In this document: piece after piece, positions 5,327-5,466 of the stretch
Position numbering within the stretch: the stretch's first letter is position 1
Layout of the letters: the number at the start of each line of letters is the position of its first letter
Assembly: GCA_045539425.1 (NCBI GenBank)
Contig: JAZQFH010000043.1
Coordinates: forward strand, 1 to 5,466
Origin: RUG14871 sp045539425
GTDB taxonomy: Bacteria > Bacillota_I > Bacilli_A > Erysipelotrichales > Erysipelotrichaceae
DNA: 5,466 nucleotides
Reading direction: 5' to 3'
The notes under the pieces: model-generated
The model's input: only the letters and a program-made list of their open reading frames with translations
Database searches by the model: none
What the model was told of the DNA's origin: nothing
Made by a program: the position numbers and the translations under genes

Positions 5327-5466
5327 ATCGGGTAGGGGCTAATTACTAGCCCCTCCCACACCACCGTACGTGCCGTTCGGCATACGGCGGTTAGGTTAGC
5401 GTAGATGTAATCATATGTTTTACATCTTTTCTTTTCGTTCGTTATAGGTTTCTGCTCCTCAGAAAA
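5327..5466 (-). mobile_element. 3' end of a group II intron (continues beyond the window)
   Basis: On the minus strand the window edge to about 5327 holds the 3' terminus of a bacterial group II intron: part of domain IV, then domain V (5391-5360), domain VI (about 5354-5330) and the 3' splice site after CCCGAT. The intron-encoded reverse transcriptase/maturase, if present, lies to the right of the window. The minus-strand frame ending at base 5466 is open, but no RT motif is visible, so no coding call is made here. The 3' exon begins TGTTTTAT, T-rich like a terminator tail. Together with the CGC triad in domain V this suggests class C, which inserts behind intrinsic terminators. The class is inference; the intron end itself is well supported. 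Confidence 0.8.
5330..5391 (-). ncRNA. Group II intron domains V and VI (catalytic core and branch-point helix)
   Basis: Domain V (5391-5360) folds into a 10-bp lower helix (starting ACCGCCGTAT, ending GTACGGTGGT) with the hallmark G-U wobble, a two-base AC bulge, and a short GCC/GGC distal helix capped by GAAC. The catalytic triad at the wobble reads CGC. Domain VI follows as GGGAGGGGCTA paired with TAGCCCCT and CCC, leaving one unpaired A (minus-strand complement of T5333). That A is 7-8 bases before the 3' end, exactly where the branch-point adenosine belongs. Confidence 0.82.

Noticed and set aside
1..5466. CRISPR array, tRNA, rRNA or riboswitch
   Set aside because: No regularly spaced direct repeats, tRNA cloverleaf, rRNA segment or recognisable riboswitch core was seen in any intergenic region.

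Overview
The window looks like a chromosomal segment of a low-to-moderate GC Bacillota bacterium, plausibly a gut anaerobe of the Erysipelotrichales or Lachnospirales type. The reasons are strong AGGAG-type ribosome binding sites, T-tract terminators, an IS1182-type transposase, an IS200/IS605 element and a bacterial group II intron. The genus cannot be fixed from the sequence alone. Three ordinary chromosomal genes (about 1.05-3.5 kb) are bracketed by mobile DNA on both sides.

Left edge (1-873): the C-terminal part of an IS1182-family DDE transposase, whose start lies outside the window. Positions 874-1048 hold no gene, only the IS flank and a terminator. Middle: a minus-strand flavin-binding split-barrel (PNPOx-like) protein of unknown role (1049-1771); a minus-strand HUMPS/KGPDC-family sugar-phosphate lyase (1836-2462) with its own terminator; and, divergent from it, a plus-strand RpiR-type HTH-SIS regulator (2630-3499). 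The 167-bp divergent intergenic region carries an extended -10 promoter for the regulator and inverted TGAAT/ATTCA repeats that are candidate operators. The simplest reading is a two-gene module in which the regulator senses a sugar phosphate and controls itself and the lyase. The usual isomerase partner (6-phospho-3-hexuloisomerase) and any transporter are absent from the window.

Right part (3496-5318): a decayed IS605-type element with divergent genes. It has an apparently intact minus-strand tnpB, matching end hairpins with an identical 7-nt loop, and a plus-strand tnpA reduced to its 3' half. The missing 5' half of tnpA is replaced by the 5' end of a SAM-dependent methyltransferase gene, and the remnant also carries a one-base frameshift. 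The element's right end forms the stop codon of the regulator gene. Removing the element in silico regenerates Leu-TAA, so the insertion appears to have left the regulator protein unchanged. TnpB has a non-canonical RuvC centre: Gly replaces Glu in RuvC-II and the zinc-finger cysteines are absent. The guide of its predicted omega RNA would be antisense to the 3' end of the regulator gene.

Immediately beyond the element's left end, eight or nine bases away, the 3' terminus of a minus-strand group II intron begins (domains VI and V, to the window edge). It has a CGC catalytic triad and a T-rich 3' exon, both suggesting a terminator-targeting group IIC intron. The zone downstream of the regulator gene is thus a nested insertion hot spot: intron, then IS605 element, then methyltransferase capture and tnpA decay.
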